A stretch of 64,000 nucleotides of DNA from Burhinus oedicnemus. Lineage: Eukaryota; Chordata; Aves; Charadriiformes; Burhinidae. The position numbers and the translations under genes were made by a program. The notes under the pieces are model-generated. The model did not search any database. It was not told where the DNA came from and worked only from the letters and a program-made list of their open reading frames with translations. The stretch covers positions 1,407,201 to 1,471,200 of the forward strand of contig VFFE01007030.1 of the NCBI GenBank assembly GCA_008921705.1, written 5' to 3'. Below, piece by piece: positions 12,350-26,737 of the stretch. Within the stretch, counting starts at the first letter, position 1; the number at the start of each line of letters is the position of its first letter.

Positions 12350-15300
12350 TTACCTCACAATAGCAGAATGCAGGAGGCAGGGAACTGAGCAGATGCCACA
12401 GTTCCTTCAGCTCGGGGGAGAAGAATTTCTGTTTACACAGTACTTTATCCTTCCCAAAGCCATGGCTGGAAGGCTGGCCGAGGGAACAAACCCCTGGGTT
12501 ATCACAAGCGTAATACTTTCTGCACTCCAGCCACCCAGTAATGCAGGCTCCTATTCATACAGGTCTTGGGTATGCACTTTCTCCCCCTCAACCTAAACAG
12601 AATTTATTTTTGGATTCACATATTTTTAACTAGTTCCTGTACAGATAGATTTAAAAATGAACGAAAACCACAGCAGTGAACAGCAGGTGGTGCTATAAGA
12701 CTTGGGATTAAGCACTCCTCTGACCGGGTCTCTAGACTTGCCACTGAAGACTGGGGAAAACATGCTGAGCTTTTCCTTTTACCCGCATAAGAGAGATCTA
12801 TAGTTAGAGGTTATGCAGATACCATGACTAAGACGGTTGCACTCAGAAACAAAAAGAAATATTAAGCCCTTTTATACCAGTAATTTATGTGGCTACTTAA
12901 TATCCTGGAAAATCATGGTTATGCAGTCAGCCCAATTGAGAGAAGGCCCCTTTGTTCCCTGCTTTTGGGCTTCTGTTAAAACTTCATCTGGGAGATATTG
13001 TAGGGCTGGTAGGAACCTCAGTCTCAGGGTGAATTTTGCCTGCCAAAAAAAAAAAAAATTTTGAAAAAAATCACTGAACTCTACTTAGGAAATGGAAATA
13101 CAAAGAAGTGGACAAGGAGTAGAGGATTCTTGCCTTGAACTCCAGTGGAAAATAAATGGAAATTTTGATTTCCACCTCCCTTGCCTTCTTACATTCTCTT
13201 TCTGTTTATATCCATGGTAGACAGGAGAATAACAAATCTGTCATAAAAAAAATAAATCAGTTTCATCACTATTAACACAGTGCTTATTTGCTGTCTCTTC
13301 AGGCACCTGATCCCCAGTGTAATACAAAATGTAGTTTTACACTTCACTCAGTTTCTCAAAACAATGAAAAAGTTTGACTTTTAATTTGTGCTACCACATT
13401 AAAAATCAAGTTTTAACTGGCTCCCTATGTCAAGCTGCTCACCAAGTTCCCATGCAATGAAGCTGGCCCCCAGCCTTTACGTGGGGTGGAATAATGTTGT
13501 GTCACATCTTAAGAGGTTTGTGCCTTTTGCACAGATTATTTCTGTGGACTACAGTGCAGAAAAACCTCAGTAAGAAGTGGCGCATATTTCAGTAATTGCT
13601 ATCAATGATCTAATGCCATGTAGACATACATAAAAATAGCTTTATATACCAAAATTGTTGTAGCTACATTCAAAATATTAGGTTGAGAGTCTTTAACAAG
13701 ACAGGGGGGTGGGGGGAGAACACACCCAATCTCCTAATGCCATTTCATCGTAAGACAATAAATTAAAGTCAATTTAGTTTACCTGTTTTGGGTTATTAGT
13801 GTCCAATAGATCCTATAGCAAACTTAAAACAGGAAGAGACAAGGAAAGGCATGAAAACTTGTCGTTAACTTTAATAATTCATAAATATTCATGCATTCAT
13901 TTAGTTCAACAGTTATGCTGCTTTATCTTCCATTTATGTTCCTATAGGGGCAGAATTATAAAACAGAGACCCAATGTTAGTAGATGACAGTTATTTTAAT
14001 ATCTATGGACTTCAGGAAAAGCAATTCACAGGGATTTGGGGTTTTTTTGTTTTGTTGACTTTTTTGACACAGAAGTACAGTGAGATTTTCACTGTTTTTG
14101 CTTAAGGACAGAACTGTTTAGAATTCTGTTCTTCAACAAAATCACTCAAGAAATTTAAATGTCTATTTTAGAAACTCAGAATTAAAAATTTCTTCCAGAT
14201 GAGAATTAGTTTAAAGAAGAAACAGAAAAATTTGAAATTCATATACTTTCCGATTTGAGAACAGGTACACAGGGAAATCCCACAAATAAAAACTACGAAT
14301 ATATCACTCTTTCCTCACAAGTTTTGTCACTTATGATGAAAGGCTGAATCAACAAATGCTTTAGAGAAATACTAACAGGTTTTATCATCAGATGGAAATT
14401 CCTGTGTCCTATTTTGATGCAACAATATCACAGGGAATCAGTCAAATACATTCCTACATTAGAAACAAACTGGAAAATCTTTATGAATTCCTTTGGCATT
14501 CATTGAAGTGTTTCACATGGCTTCAGAGTAAACCTTATGTAAAAACTTCTTAACTGGAATAGCAGCCTATCTGGCTGACTGCCTTTAATTACATGTCAGA
14601 GGAAACTTACTTGTAGATCCCTATTAGCAGAAAATTATGTGTTTAAATACAGGATTCCACTGCTACTGTGTGTGTTGTTATTTTTGGTAGCTCTGTAACT
14701 GAATGTTCAGATGTAATATTTGAAATGAGAAGTATGATTTTCTTCCTGTCTTGGATGGCTGTTTAACTGCTTGTGACTTCTCCCTGCTGGGCAAACACCC
14801 ATCCCAGCAGGAGCCTCATTTAGGACTCCATTATACGTGAAGTCTGTGTACTGCAAGATCATTCCCAACTACATTTAGAAAAACCTGTTGCATATTATGT
14901 GTCTTTCCTCTCAACTAGCCTCAGTTGTTAGTATGACTTCTCCAGATGCTGTTACATTAAGGACAGCAGCTTGCTTTCTTCCCTTCCTTTCTGTGCCTGT
15001 GGAGTGAGATTTGACAGTCTTCCCTAGGGATTTCAGACTGAAGTTTTGCGTTTGAGAAAGTTGTCACAGAACTTCTGCCTTACCGATTCCCTCGGCTATG
15101 GCCTCTGCTAGTTTTAATCTTGTTATAGCTCAGCTCAGCACATGTCAGCTGGGAAGTGCTTGAGCTGAACGTTTTTAGGCCATATTCCCATCTGATATGA
15201 GGGGGGGAAAGTACAGATCAGGCAATCTGACTTTGGGTCATCTAATGTGGCAAGTATAAGTCTTTTTGTTGAAAAAGTACAGATGAAAATTTGTATTTTA

Positions 15301-15449
15301 TGGCCCCTGCATAGATCCAGGGTAAGTAAAGGTCACATAACAGGAGATCAAACTCCTTGCATTGACTTACCTGTACAACTTACATCAGTCTTTTACCAAG
15401 GGCTGCCACAGTATAAGGTTGCTCTTCTCTGGGGGGAGAGAAGAGGTTA
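12350..15449. other. Non-coding interval, no gene recognised
   Basis: Unique AT-rich sequence with short A- and T-runs (for example A13 near 13,045) and a G-rich stretch at about 13,703-13,718. No exon-like open frame with recognisable content was seen. Confidence 0.7.
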
Positions 15450-15955
15450 TAGCTGTCAGGAAGCAGTGTGAGCAGGGCTACACCATGACAGGGGCCAAGC
15501 CAGGAGCCACAGGTGACTCCAGAGCAGGCTAGCCCCTCGCTGACAGGGCACCGTCCCACATGGCCCAAGCTAGGTGAGCAGAGCTGGAGGTTTGAAATGG
15601 GTTCATCAACAGCCTCTGACATGGTGAGGAAGTAAGCCATGTCTAGGGTCTGGCCAGGGACAGGGCTGGAAACAAGACCACACCATGTGTCCCAGGTCCA
15701 TCCAGGAGGCAGGGCTGGAGACCAACAACCTACAACACACATCCCAGCTCCATCCAGGAAACAAGGCCAGACTCAAAGGTGGAGTCAAGCACTCCTGCAA
15801 CTCAACCTAGGCAAGAAGTGGGTGTGCTGGGCTGAGGTGAAATAGGGCTCCTGGGCCAATGGGCAGAGGGCACGGGAAGGCTCCAGGTGAGGCTGGTCAG
15901 GGCTATTAGAGCCCACAGGGCCCTGATGGTAGCAGTTAGATGCCTAGTTCTTTTG
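15450..15955 (+). repeat. GC-rich interspersed repeat, copy 1 (family not identified)
   Basis: A GC-rich block (CAGGG and CCAGG motifs) in AT-rich surroundings. The 3' part (about 15,838-15,930: GAAATAGGGCTCCTGG..., GGGCTATTAGAGCCCACAGG, GCCCTGATGGTAGCAG) aligns with 36,400-36,505. That shared order of motifs marks both as copies of one dispersed element. It contains internal tandem units of about 49 bp (15661-15760). It could be a 5' region of a retroelement or an LTR; I could not name it. Confidence 0.6.
15661..15760 (+). repeat. Two imperfect 49-bp tandem units
   Basis: CAGGGCTGGA...CCCAGGTCCATCCAGGA at 15661 recurs as CAGGGCTGGA...CCCAGCTCCATCCAGGA at 15710. The intervening ACA/CAC-rich segment is diverged. 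A degraded third unit may follow (CAAGGCCAGACTC). Confidence 0.7.
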
Positions 15956-18900
15956 TGATTGACAAGACCATGAGCTGCAAAGCACGTGTTCTTCAGCTAA
16001 GAAATGAGCTGATGTAAATGAAACAATAGGCGCCAAGGGCTGCATGCTTTATTGATTTGAGAGCATGTGTCAGAACCAGGGGCTGATCACCTACACTCTC
16101 CATCACCCGCCAGGAGCTGGCATTCTCTGTTTGCTTCCTTTCAGAGCTCCCAGTGACTTTTGTCACCTCTTCCTTCATGCCAGCAGTTGTGCATTCCTTC
16201 CTGGCATACGGTAAGAGTCCTCGCTGCTTTGCTCCCTCTGACTGCACACAAAGCAGCTGGCAAAAACAATCAAATAAAGGAGAACTCCAGTGGGAATGGT
16301 AAGCTCTGAATGATTGCTGATCACCTCCTGGTCTTTGTAAAATGGAACAAGAAAAGAGCTGGAGTGAAAGAATGGAGCAACTAAAAGCTCCATTGGAGCC
16401 AAAACTCTCTGGAGATTTGGAAAACTCACAGGAAGTTTTAAATAGCACGTCATGCTGTGCTTGCAAGCATCTGTATTAGGCTGCCAACAACAGAGGAAAT
16501 CAGTTAGAAGGTTGCCCTATTTCTATAATAGGTGTCTTTAAAAAGCTTTACGTGCCTAATAATTTCCATGTGACTCAGGCAAAAGGAAGGTAATGCCACA
16601 ACTGTTATAAGGAAATCTGAAGAGTACGGCACCACACATCCACAAACAGTGAAAAATACCAACTGAAGGTGAAACTAGAGAGCAGTCTGTGACAGAACTG
16701 AGGCTGAAGAGCAATTTTTAAGGGCTAGATATGTTCCCAGTAGGAGATGAGTCTGTGAGCAGAATCAAAAAATTCTGGGGGGTACTACAGAAAAAATCAG
16801 AATTAACCCCTCATGAAACATTTTGAGTTCACCAGGCAAAGAAAATCAGCCAGTCCACAGTAATACTACAGAGGATGGTCAGTGCTCTGAACTTGAAGAC
16901 ATCAGAAAATCCAAACCACTATGAGCCACCTGAGGCAGAAAGTCATGCAGAGCTCAAAGTTTCAGTCTGGCAAAAACAGCAAGTGGAACTGGCATGTATT
17001 CAGCTCCCAGGGTGTTTTATGGGGAAATTCATCAATATTTTGATGGGATGGAAGGCATGAAGGTTTAATGGAATGACGTTTTGATCTGGGAAAAAACACT
17101 AGCTGAGCATGGCTGGAGGCACAGAGCAACTATGGAGAGAACCAGAACTAAACTAAAGAAAACTTAAATCCTGTATGATGGAAGTAACATACCTGGAAGA
17201 GATATACATGTAGATCACAATAAAGCTGCAGGTATCACCTAACAGCTCTGACAGATAAATAAGAAGGTACAAACATTCCTTGAAATGCTGAATTATGGAG
17301 GGACAATTGCTTCTAATTTGCAAGATGCACATAAAGCCCTAATAAGGGGTTGGAAAATGAAGTCAGCAGCATCTCAGAAATAGATCCTGCAAGATGAGAT
17401 TATGACTTTCAGAGCAGCCATGTGAGCGCACTCCCAACTCAGCTTGCTAATCAGAGAAGAGCTTTCAGTCTACTTGTGTGCACATCTGCAGTCAACATCT
17501 AGGCTCTCTAATATAGCTCTGACATCTTTTTGACAGTTGTCATCGTGTTGGAGGCAGACTAAAGCACATTTAAGATATGTATTGCTATCATGTAACTTTA
17601 TAAACACAAACAGAAGAGGAGAAAGGGTAGAAAAATGGCTAGGGACCAGCTCCAGGATCATTTTTGTCTACGTCCATTTAAACCATAAACATGCAGTTCA
17701 GTCCTGAGCTGCCAAATAGCCTCTGTTTGCATGGTGGCTTGCCTGCTATGTTTAGCACATAATAATTTCCTGGAAAAAATATTGGTATTATTTTAGTTTC
17801 TGATTGTCTTTGGGTCCAAATTTCTGCTGAAGACAGTCAGTATTGCTTAAGGTACTACAATGTTTAATTGTGAGAATGGCAGGAAATCTCGAAGAATTCA
17901 GCAATAATAGTAAAAATTTTTTGAAAAGGTTTTAAATGGGCATGCTTTCAAATCCCCTTTCATCTGGCAGCCTGACAGAAAGATCAGAGAGTCTGGAAAG
18001 CCATGGCACCTCTATGTACATGTTTCATTCCTAACTCAATACAGAAATTCTTCATGATCTTTCAGTAGCTCTTGATAGGCTACTGCGGTGGGAGAAATTG
18101 CCAGGGTAGAGACGGTGTTCTGATATGTCTTCTGTCTTGACATGGTAGAAACTGTAAAGCCATTGAGTTGGAAACTCTTACATGTATGAAGAAATTATCA
18201 GGCATAGCCAAGGATCAGTTGACTTTTGTTTCTTCATCACTTTCCTTTGTACTGAAACAAAACTGTATCAGAAGGAACTGGAATCTGTTAAGGCCTTTCA
18301 TGGCTACTAAATGGGCATTCAGAAATCCAGCTCTGCCTTACTCATGATAAGAACTTGGTAAGAAAATTTGCATGACACAGCTGTATGTCTTGTTAGGCAT
18401 GATGAGAATTTACATATTATCCTGTACATTCATTTCAATATCAAATTTAAAAGGAAAATAAAGGCATGCTTGTATTGTCTTACTGTTCTGAATTCTACCT
18501 CTGATTGCCATTTTTCTGCCCACATTGCTTTATTGATGCATTTTCAAACTCTGCTGTAACTGTGACAAATTTAGACTTCTTCATGCAGCCCCTAGAACAA
18601 ACCACTTTGCCCTCCAGCTTTGAGTTTTAGAACATTTACATGCTAGTTGACCTTGCTGATTGTCTAAAGAAATTAAAACATGCTAACTTACGTGACGTGG
18701 CCAGGAAACACTGATAAGTGATGAATTCTTCTAATAACACTCTTGTACATTTTCCCAGACTTTGTACTGAAACAAGGCAAGACTTATCCTGGAAATACCT
18801 GTACTGATGTCATTGCAGTTACACCACAAATGGACGTAGCCCATCAACTGTGCTAGAGTTACATTAGACACGAATCAATTTTTATATATATTGGTCAGCA

Positions 18901-21900
18901 TTAGGTCATGACCTTTCCATGAATCAAGAACTCAAGGATAAAGTTGTAGTATCAGCCAAGAGTATAAATATGACAATTTTACCTCACATTAGCAGTGTTA
19001 GTGCTTTAGTTCAAAAAGATATCTGCAATATAGTTTTATTTTTCCATTTTTCACAAAAATTTCACGACATCTTGTGGGAAGTGTACAAAGAATGTTCCTT
19101 ATTAATACCTAGGTTTGTGTCAGGTGCATTAGTCTATTCATCTTCCATTCCAATGAGGTCTTTTTTTGTGAGAGGTGAAAAGGGAAGTTTTTAGTTGTAG
19201 CCTATGGAGATAGCCTGGCCTGTTTACATTCATGAGAAGAGGTGGAAACATCCATTACTATGCAGTGATAGTAGTCCAACTTTAACTATAGATAACAATG
19301 CATTGAGGGTAGCAAGCAGACATCCTTCTACCACATCTATAACAATGACCCTTACAACATTCCCCAACAACGGGTTATACACAGAACAAGTACTGATTGA
19401 ACAAGTGCCGCCTTCCAATACTCTAAAGCATAGGCAGAACAAACCCCACCTGATGCTATCCAGTGTGTTGCTTATTACTGCTTAATCTGCCCAGATGCAC
19501 GGTATGATAGTTCAATTGAGGTCATGTTGATATTCTTGTCATACTGGATATCAGTGGATGGCAAAACTGACAGTAAGACCCTCTAACTGGGACAGTATCA
19601 GTCATTTTCCTTTTTTTCATGAGCAAATAGTGCATTATTCTACACAGAGAACTGCAAAAATTCCATGAGCAGTATGTGATTTTGAAACCAGAATTGCCTA
19701 AGTCCGCTGAGGTCTTTGTGTGGACTAGAACAGCTAGGGCATCACTTAATCCCAAGTTGTTTAAATTCTCCTCTGGTAATCGCAGTCCCCTCCTGTTATA
19801 ATGCAGGTGCACTGCTGTGATTCTATTAGTTGTTGTCCCTGGAATTTCACTACAAATGATTACTGGAACAAGGAGCATCGGTGGGTGAGAACAAAGATTT
19901 ATATTGTAACAAGATGATGTACTCTGTATGGCTTCTACCGCTATAAGTGTCTGCTCAAAAATTAGGTGTGCTATTTCTCCTTCTCGTGGCCAAACACAAA
20001 GTCAGCTGTGGTATTCATGCAAGCTCATTTGCAAAATATATGATACAGTGTATGTTCCACATACATGTTTTACATGATCCTCATAAGTTTTTTTGTTCCC
20101 TTGTCATTTAGCATCTGCCTTAACTAGTGGTTCCTATTCAATTCCTGTCTGCTAGCTGTACTTTCACTGAGCCATAAAAGCTAGAGCTGGAAAATAAGAG
20201 CTCGCAACTCTGGGCCAGCAACTATCTTACAAATGCATGTTTTTACCTTCCTAAGTATATACAACACTTTTGCGAGCCTTGTTCAGACAACCCTTCCTCT
20301 TTAGCCAGTCACTTAGCTCCTCGATACTTTTCCTGCTTTCTGTCTGATCTATGTCTTTTTAATTGTGAACCCAGCACTCTGTAGGAATTTGCTCTTGCTA
20401 AAGGTCACCCTAGTCTTCGTCCTGGGCAAATCCCAGAACTTCTCATCTATTTTTTCCTCTTTAATCTGCTGACTGCTTTTGGCACTACTGGTCTCTTCCC
20501 TCTCATAATCTGTTTCCTTTCTGGCCTCTCCTGATTTTCCTCTAGCTATTTCTACCATATTTGTAAGGTCTCCCTCACTGTCTGCTACATCCCTTTGTTA
20601 TCGGTTACAAATGTCCTTGAAGGCTTTGCCACTGATCTCATCTCTCCCTGGATCTATTCACAAGAAGAACTTCTGAGATCTTCCAGCCTTCTGTTCTGAA
20701 ATAACTTTATTGCAATTAACAGACTGCATGCTTATATTCCCAAAAGGTTCGAGACTGAATTTTTCTAACTTGTTTATTTTCATGAGAGGATGAATGTGGT
20801 GAGGGAAACAAGGAGTGACAATATAGTCAATATAATTGGACCCACAGCCCATGCACTGTAACAGCTGAAACTACAACTAGTTCGGTTATCCAGGAAACCT
20901 TGGGATAGAGAAAGTCAGAGAAAAACAAACAAAACTAGACATGGTTATGATATTGCAAATATGTGATACAATCATAAAAGTGTCATTTCACAGTTACTGT
21001 AATGAGAACAGCCTTAGATTTTCCTTTTCTGCTTTATTCTTTTTTTACTACTGAAGATGGGTGGTTTGAGACAAAAGGAGTACAAGACTGTAATAATAAA
21101 TTACAGACAAAAATGATTCCCCAAAATGTATGTGCTTATAAAAAATTCACCAACCAGCTACATACTTTGCTTCTTACAGTTTGAAGCTGCCCCTGCTTTG
21201 AGGGTGTGCAGGGTGGCTGAACCAGATTACCTCCTTCCAAAGTTATGCTATTGTTCTAAAAAGCCAAAAGAAACCTATTTTTAAAAAAATGTCTTTTCAC
21301 TAGCATTCTCATTTAAAGACCTTTAAAGGGTTTTACTAGCTTCTTAAATGATTTATTTCACAGAGACAATTGTTATTTAGCACATGCTTTACCTCCTCAT
21401 TCGGCCTGGTGTCCTGAGCAAGGCCTCCTCACAGATCCAGTGCTTCCCAGGCTGACAATGATCTGTTACTTGTGATTTCCACCAGTGACAAGTATGAGAG
21501 ATTAAATTTACACCTCAGCTGGACCTATCCTGTAAAAACTCCTCTAAAGCAGACCTAAAAATGACTGTGGTTTAAGCTCTTCACTTTAACTTCCCTTAGC
21601 AAGTTTCATGCATATACATAAAAGTCAGATTGATATGCTACCCATGTTTCTTTCCTACAAGAAACACATCTAAGGGAATGGTTATAGTTATTTCTGTTTT
21701 TAAACTTACTTGGTTCTCAGTTGTTGTAGTGAGTAAGACAAATATTGCCTATATCTTTGTCTGAGATAGGTAGGTTGGTCACAGCTGTATAATACAGCAG
21801 ATACTTTTTTTTCAGTGACTAAGACCAAATATTTTACTTATCATATGATATTTTCTTTAAGAACACAGTCATACTGGAATCATTCATTCTCAGCTTTTGT

Positions 21901-24900
21901 CCAGTTTTTTTGGTTGCTAAAGTGGATGCATAACATATGTAGATGACAAAGGCAAAGTTCTGATGTTAATGTGGATGAATTTTCTCATGGAATCATCTTA
22001 GCTGCTCAAATCAGGCCATTGCCTGAGATTATTAGAAATGTATTTTATCTTTAAAAAGAAAGCTCATTTCTTATCATTGGAACAAAAAACTCCATAAGTG
22101 TGAAAGGTAATACCCCCTCCTCCAGGAGGATCTCATAAACCCCTGCAAATTCACTACTTTAAAACTCTTATTTTCATATCCCCCCCCCCCCGAACCAATA
22201 TTGGCAAAACAAACAAAAGCTAACACTTCCCCCCAAACCCAATCTCAAATCAAATTGGATTCCCTATTATAACCACAGGATTTTTGACAGATCTACAGCA
22301 ACGGTGGCGCTTGAACCATTACATGAAAACATGCCTTATTAATAAGGTTGAGCCTTTTCTTAAAAAAAAGCATTAAAAGCAGATGAAAAATTACTTCTGA
22401 CTCTGCTTGGATTTCTAAGTCTTAGTAATACTTCTGTCTACTTTCTGAAAGTGTTTTATGATAATGACTTGCTATTGGTGATCTATTAAAGCTGAACTCT
22501 GCTGTGACAAATGTTAGCACTTTTATTAGCCTATTTGAGAAACAAAAACATAAGAAATACTGACTCTGTCCTATCCCTGTGAACCTGTAGAATCACTACA
22601 AATTTTCTTTCTCCAGCCTACAAGGTAGAGACAGCAATGTCTTATTGAAACACAGATGCTCAGTTCCTCCAAGATACCAGCCACAGGTGGAATGTAAGAA
22701 AGCTCTGGAAATTGCCGTCTCAGAGATGCCCTGCCGGCTTTCGCTGCCTCCAACAATCTGCTGCAAATTCTCAATTTTCATCTTAAAATAATGCTTTTAT
22801 ATTTTTGCAGTGGGCAATTACAGGCATCACAGATCACAGGAAAAACAGATGTGCTGCTGACCAGTTAACTTAGTCTTGCAGAAAACTGTCTACAGCCAAA
22901 CAGCAGCAGATGGCAACTTACCCCTGTTCCACTTCATTACCTCAGTAAGGTGTGAATGGCAAGGCTTGTAATTTGTACCACTTAGATAGTAACGTTTTTA
23001 AGCATAGGGAATTTCTTTCTTTTAGAAAACAAAGTAACAGCTAACACACACCTTCACTTTTGTGGCAGCTGGTCAGAACAGCTAAAGGCATGAACAGAAG
23101 AAATACAAATACTTGAGCTTTCAACAACAAAGCCTCATAGGTTACATGGGTTTCACACAGTATTAGGGCAGGACTCTGAGCTCTGTAGCATGGGTAGAAT
23201 AGTAATTTCATTACTGTGGAATTAAAATCAACTGCGTTATACTGGAAAAAAAATACCTGGTGAAACTGAGAGCAGGAAGGAAATGGGTTCTTGCTCTATT
23301 CCTTTTTCTCCCACCTGCTGAGCAATTCTCTGAATTCCCTACTAGTGTCTCTGCAGAGTAGATAACCAGCTGTTTTCAGAGATTTCTTAGAAATAACCAC
23401 TAGGACAAATAGTGTACACAATCAAGATCCTCAAAGGGACTTGGGTGACAAATTTTAGGGAGCAAGTTGCCTAAAGGATCTTGCTAAAGCTAAAGACTTC
23501 AAGATGTCATTAACCTGTCATCTACTAACCAGCTACTGGTAAAACAGATTCTTTGACCAGGAAAAACAATGATCCTGCATGTGCAAAACAAAGTGAAACA
23601 GAAGATACGGAATGATGAGAATGAAAATGCAAGTGAATGGTTCAGTTATAGTTCATAATTATTTGTTCTAGGAGCCCATATAATAAATACTTCAGCAACA
23701 TCTGTTCCTCTGGAGAAAAAAAATGTCGACTTACTGGAAATCATAAATTAAATTCTAGAGATCTTGGTTAAAGTGCTCATAGGATCTACTCCATTTCTAT
23801 TCCTAGAGGTTTTTGCAAAAATAAGTGACGGCAAAACATCAAACATTCTTCCAACATAACTGCTAAGCCTTCTACTGCTGAGCAACTCTACCTAGCTCAT
23901 CTACACAAGTATTTTCACTGAAATGCTGAGAAATGCCTTTGGTGCAAGTGGACAATGGCATAGAATTCTCCTGGCTCTGCTTGGAATGCACAGTCACCCA
24001 AAATAATCCTCAAGCAAAGGAGGTGGTTATCACTCAGAAGCATTGGTGGGACACAGCTGAATTCAGCTAAATGTTATATTTTTCCTTCCCAAAAGAAGAA
24101 TCCCACGTGTATAACTGTCACTTCATCATCAGACATCACTTCTCAATGGAATTCCTCTTTTGGTTTTGTGAGAATGTGGAACTTACATTTCCAGGTTACA
24201 GGTGGTTTTAATGCATTTTGATATCAGCATTTCAGCTTCTTTGTCTGAAGAAGGCAACTGCGTGAACTATGGGTGTGCTTTTCTTATACAGATTTTCAAG
24301 GGTATGGTTTGCTGCATTATTTAAAACTGCCTTTTTCAAGCTGCTTGTAAAACTATTAATATTTCTTTCAAATTGTTGACATTTCTGTTTGAAATTCTAA
24401 TTTTTGCAATGTCTTCATAGAAATAGGCATGCAAACGTAATACATTATGATATGGAGCCTGAAAGTGTATACCCCTGCCTATGTGAACTCTTCCCCTCCT
24501 ATATCTAATTTTTCATGAATCCTCTGCATGATCCCCACTCTATTTTTGTGATAGAAGGTGGTTAGTTATTGAAAATGAGAAGGTTGAAGTAGCAAGTCAT
24601 GCAGTTTCCTATGATGGTAAGAATTGGCATAAAAATAATTTTAAAATATAATCACTAATGCAAGGAAAAGTTTTAAAAACTGTCAGCTAATAGTATGTTC
24701 CTCAAGGCATCCCTAGAATTAAGTATTTTTGTCAATTATTTAGTAAGTGCCTAATTTGCTACTACTGGGGAAGAAAATTACATGGTTGCTTCTAAATTAT
24801 TAAACAATATTTTGATGGCATTGACAGAGCAAATAGCAAGATATTGACCACAGTCATCATGCTATAGACAAATTCTCGCAGTTTTCCTTTTTATCTTTTT

Positions 24901-26737
24901 ATGTGAAATTGAAGAGAAGAAAAATGTCATTAACTGTTATGAACTATATGTGCAAACTGTGATTGGAAGCTATGCCAAGTGTTCACCTTCCCTTAGATTT
25001 TCTTGTAGAGTCACTAATTTATAGGGATTTTTCTAAGAAAGCATTTATAACTTCACAAAGAAACTTGATTGTACCGTACAGTCAATTTTCTGGCTTTACA
25101 GGATTTTTGCTCTTCTGCTAATCATTGGCTTCAAGGTCTATTTTCAGTCTTTTGAAAGAAAAGTCTGCATCTTTAATAGTATTTTAATAAAATGATACCT
25201 AGATTTGAGGCTCACTCCAACTTTACCTCCTTTTTTTAGGCATATTCATCAGGAAAGTTTAATTATTTTTTTTTTCCTAAATTTCAAGTGGCCAGCAGAT
25301 CATTGTAAGCGTCACATATTCAAATGTAGATGTCCATAGAGCTCAAGAGTTCATGATCAGGTATGAGTCAGATACATAGCCTGTGGTTATGGGTTGAGGA
25401 AGAAGGAGGGGCTGCTCATAGTGCCTGGTGGAGATGAATTTGGATTTTGGACTGAATGAAAGTGGTTACTGTATCTGTGATATGGACAGGAATTGTCCTA
25501 GGGGAAGGTTACTCTGGTGTTATGGAAGACATGAGAGATCCAGGTGAGAACAGGAAGAAAAGATGTTCACAGTGGAAGCACTGGAATGTTTCTCTGAATT
25601 TGTACATCGCAAAATGTGGGTTGATGACCGCACTTACGAGTATATAGCTGTGGCCATGCATAGGAATGATAGAACGACAGGCCAGAAACCATTACCAATA
25701 TTTAGCGTGTACAGGAAAATAAGTTTGTGCAGAGTTCTACTTATGTACTTCAATGTTGCAGGTCTAGGAGATCTCCATGGTCAAGGGCTTTATTTACAGA
25801 ATTTGCTATGTTAATTAAATAATCAATCAAGGCCATTTTAGACTTATCATTTGAACATATTTTTCCATGCTCTCAGGTGCAATGTTTTTTTCTTTGAAGG
25901 ACAAGGTCCACCAACACTCTTAGAATAATTTGCCAACTTATCTTAAGTTCTAGATCCATTAAGAGTGAAGCTTGGCTAACTATTGAGAACAGGAGGAGCT
26001 GCTCTACTGACACATCACCACAGGACATGCACACAAGCACACAGAGAATGCCTATGCCAGTCTTTTTTTTCCCATTTTCCTATACAACCTAGTCATGGTG
26101 GCTTTCTCATAAAAAACCCCCCAACAATCTTAGTTTCAAATTAGATTTTTTTCATGGAGATATACTTCAACAGAACTTGAAAATGTTTAGGCAAAGCCCT
26201 TCATTCCTGCAGCCTTTTATTCACATAACAGCTCATGAAGATTAGTTGGTTATCAGCCTGTAGCAGTGGTCCTTAGAGTTGAGGCTAGATACCCAAATGG
26301 TCCAAAATACAAAATGGGACAGAAGTTCAGGCAATACAGATGAGAGAACTGAGAGATGGAAATGAGTGAGAAAGAAGAAATGGCTTTAGAGTAAAGGAAA
26401 GCAGAGTAATTAAGAGCCTGGAGTATAAAGTCAGTGATAAGCAGATGTCTGGAAATGTGCACCCACAATGTAGTTGCAGCCCAAAAGTTATTACACCGTC
26501 GTAACATCTGAGAGCTTGTGCCACTGAAACTTGGAAACCTCTCACACACCTTCTATGTCTGCACATGTTCTGCCATGATAAATTTCTAGATGAACCCCTC
26601 CAGAAATGAAGGAGAGAGTATCAGAACTGCTACAGAATGATAAATTAAGTTCCTGTTTGAAAACAATCATATGCATTTAAATAATTCCTGATTGCTTAGG
26701 AAAGCTTCTAAGCGCAGCTGTCCACCTGTCTTGTGCT
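15956..26737. other. Non-coding interval, no gene recognised
   Basis: AT-rich unique sequence. Two small ATG-initiated frames look somewhat protein-like (20349-20558 minus, 25563-25814 plus) but lack recognisable homology or splice context. A 157-codon frame at 15993-16466 (minus) starts at TTG and is about the length expected once by chance in a window this size. Confidence 0.65.
22180..22191 (+). repeat. C12 homopolymer
   Basis: Twelve consecutive C, a likely length-variable and sequencing-error-prone site. Confidence 0.95.

Noticed and set aside
15993..16466. 157-codon minus-strand frame
   Set aside because: TTG start, first Met only late in the frame, no family resemblance; length compatible with chance.
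20746..20756. GGTTCGAGACT resembling a tRNA B-box
   Set aside because: No matching A-box, acceptor stem or cloverleaf arms in the flanks.
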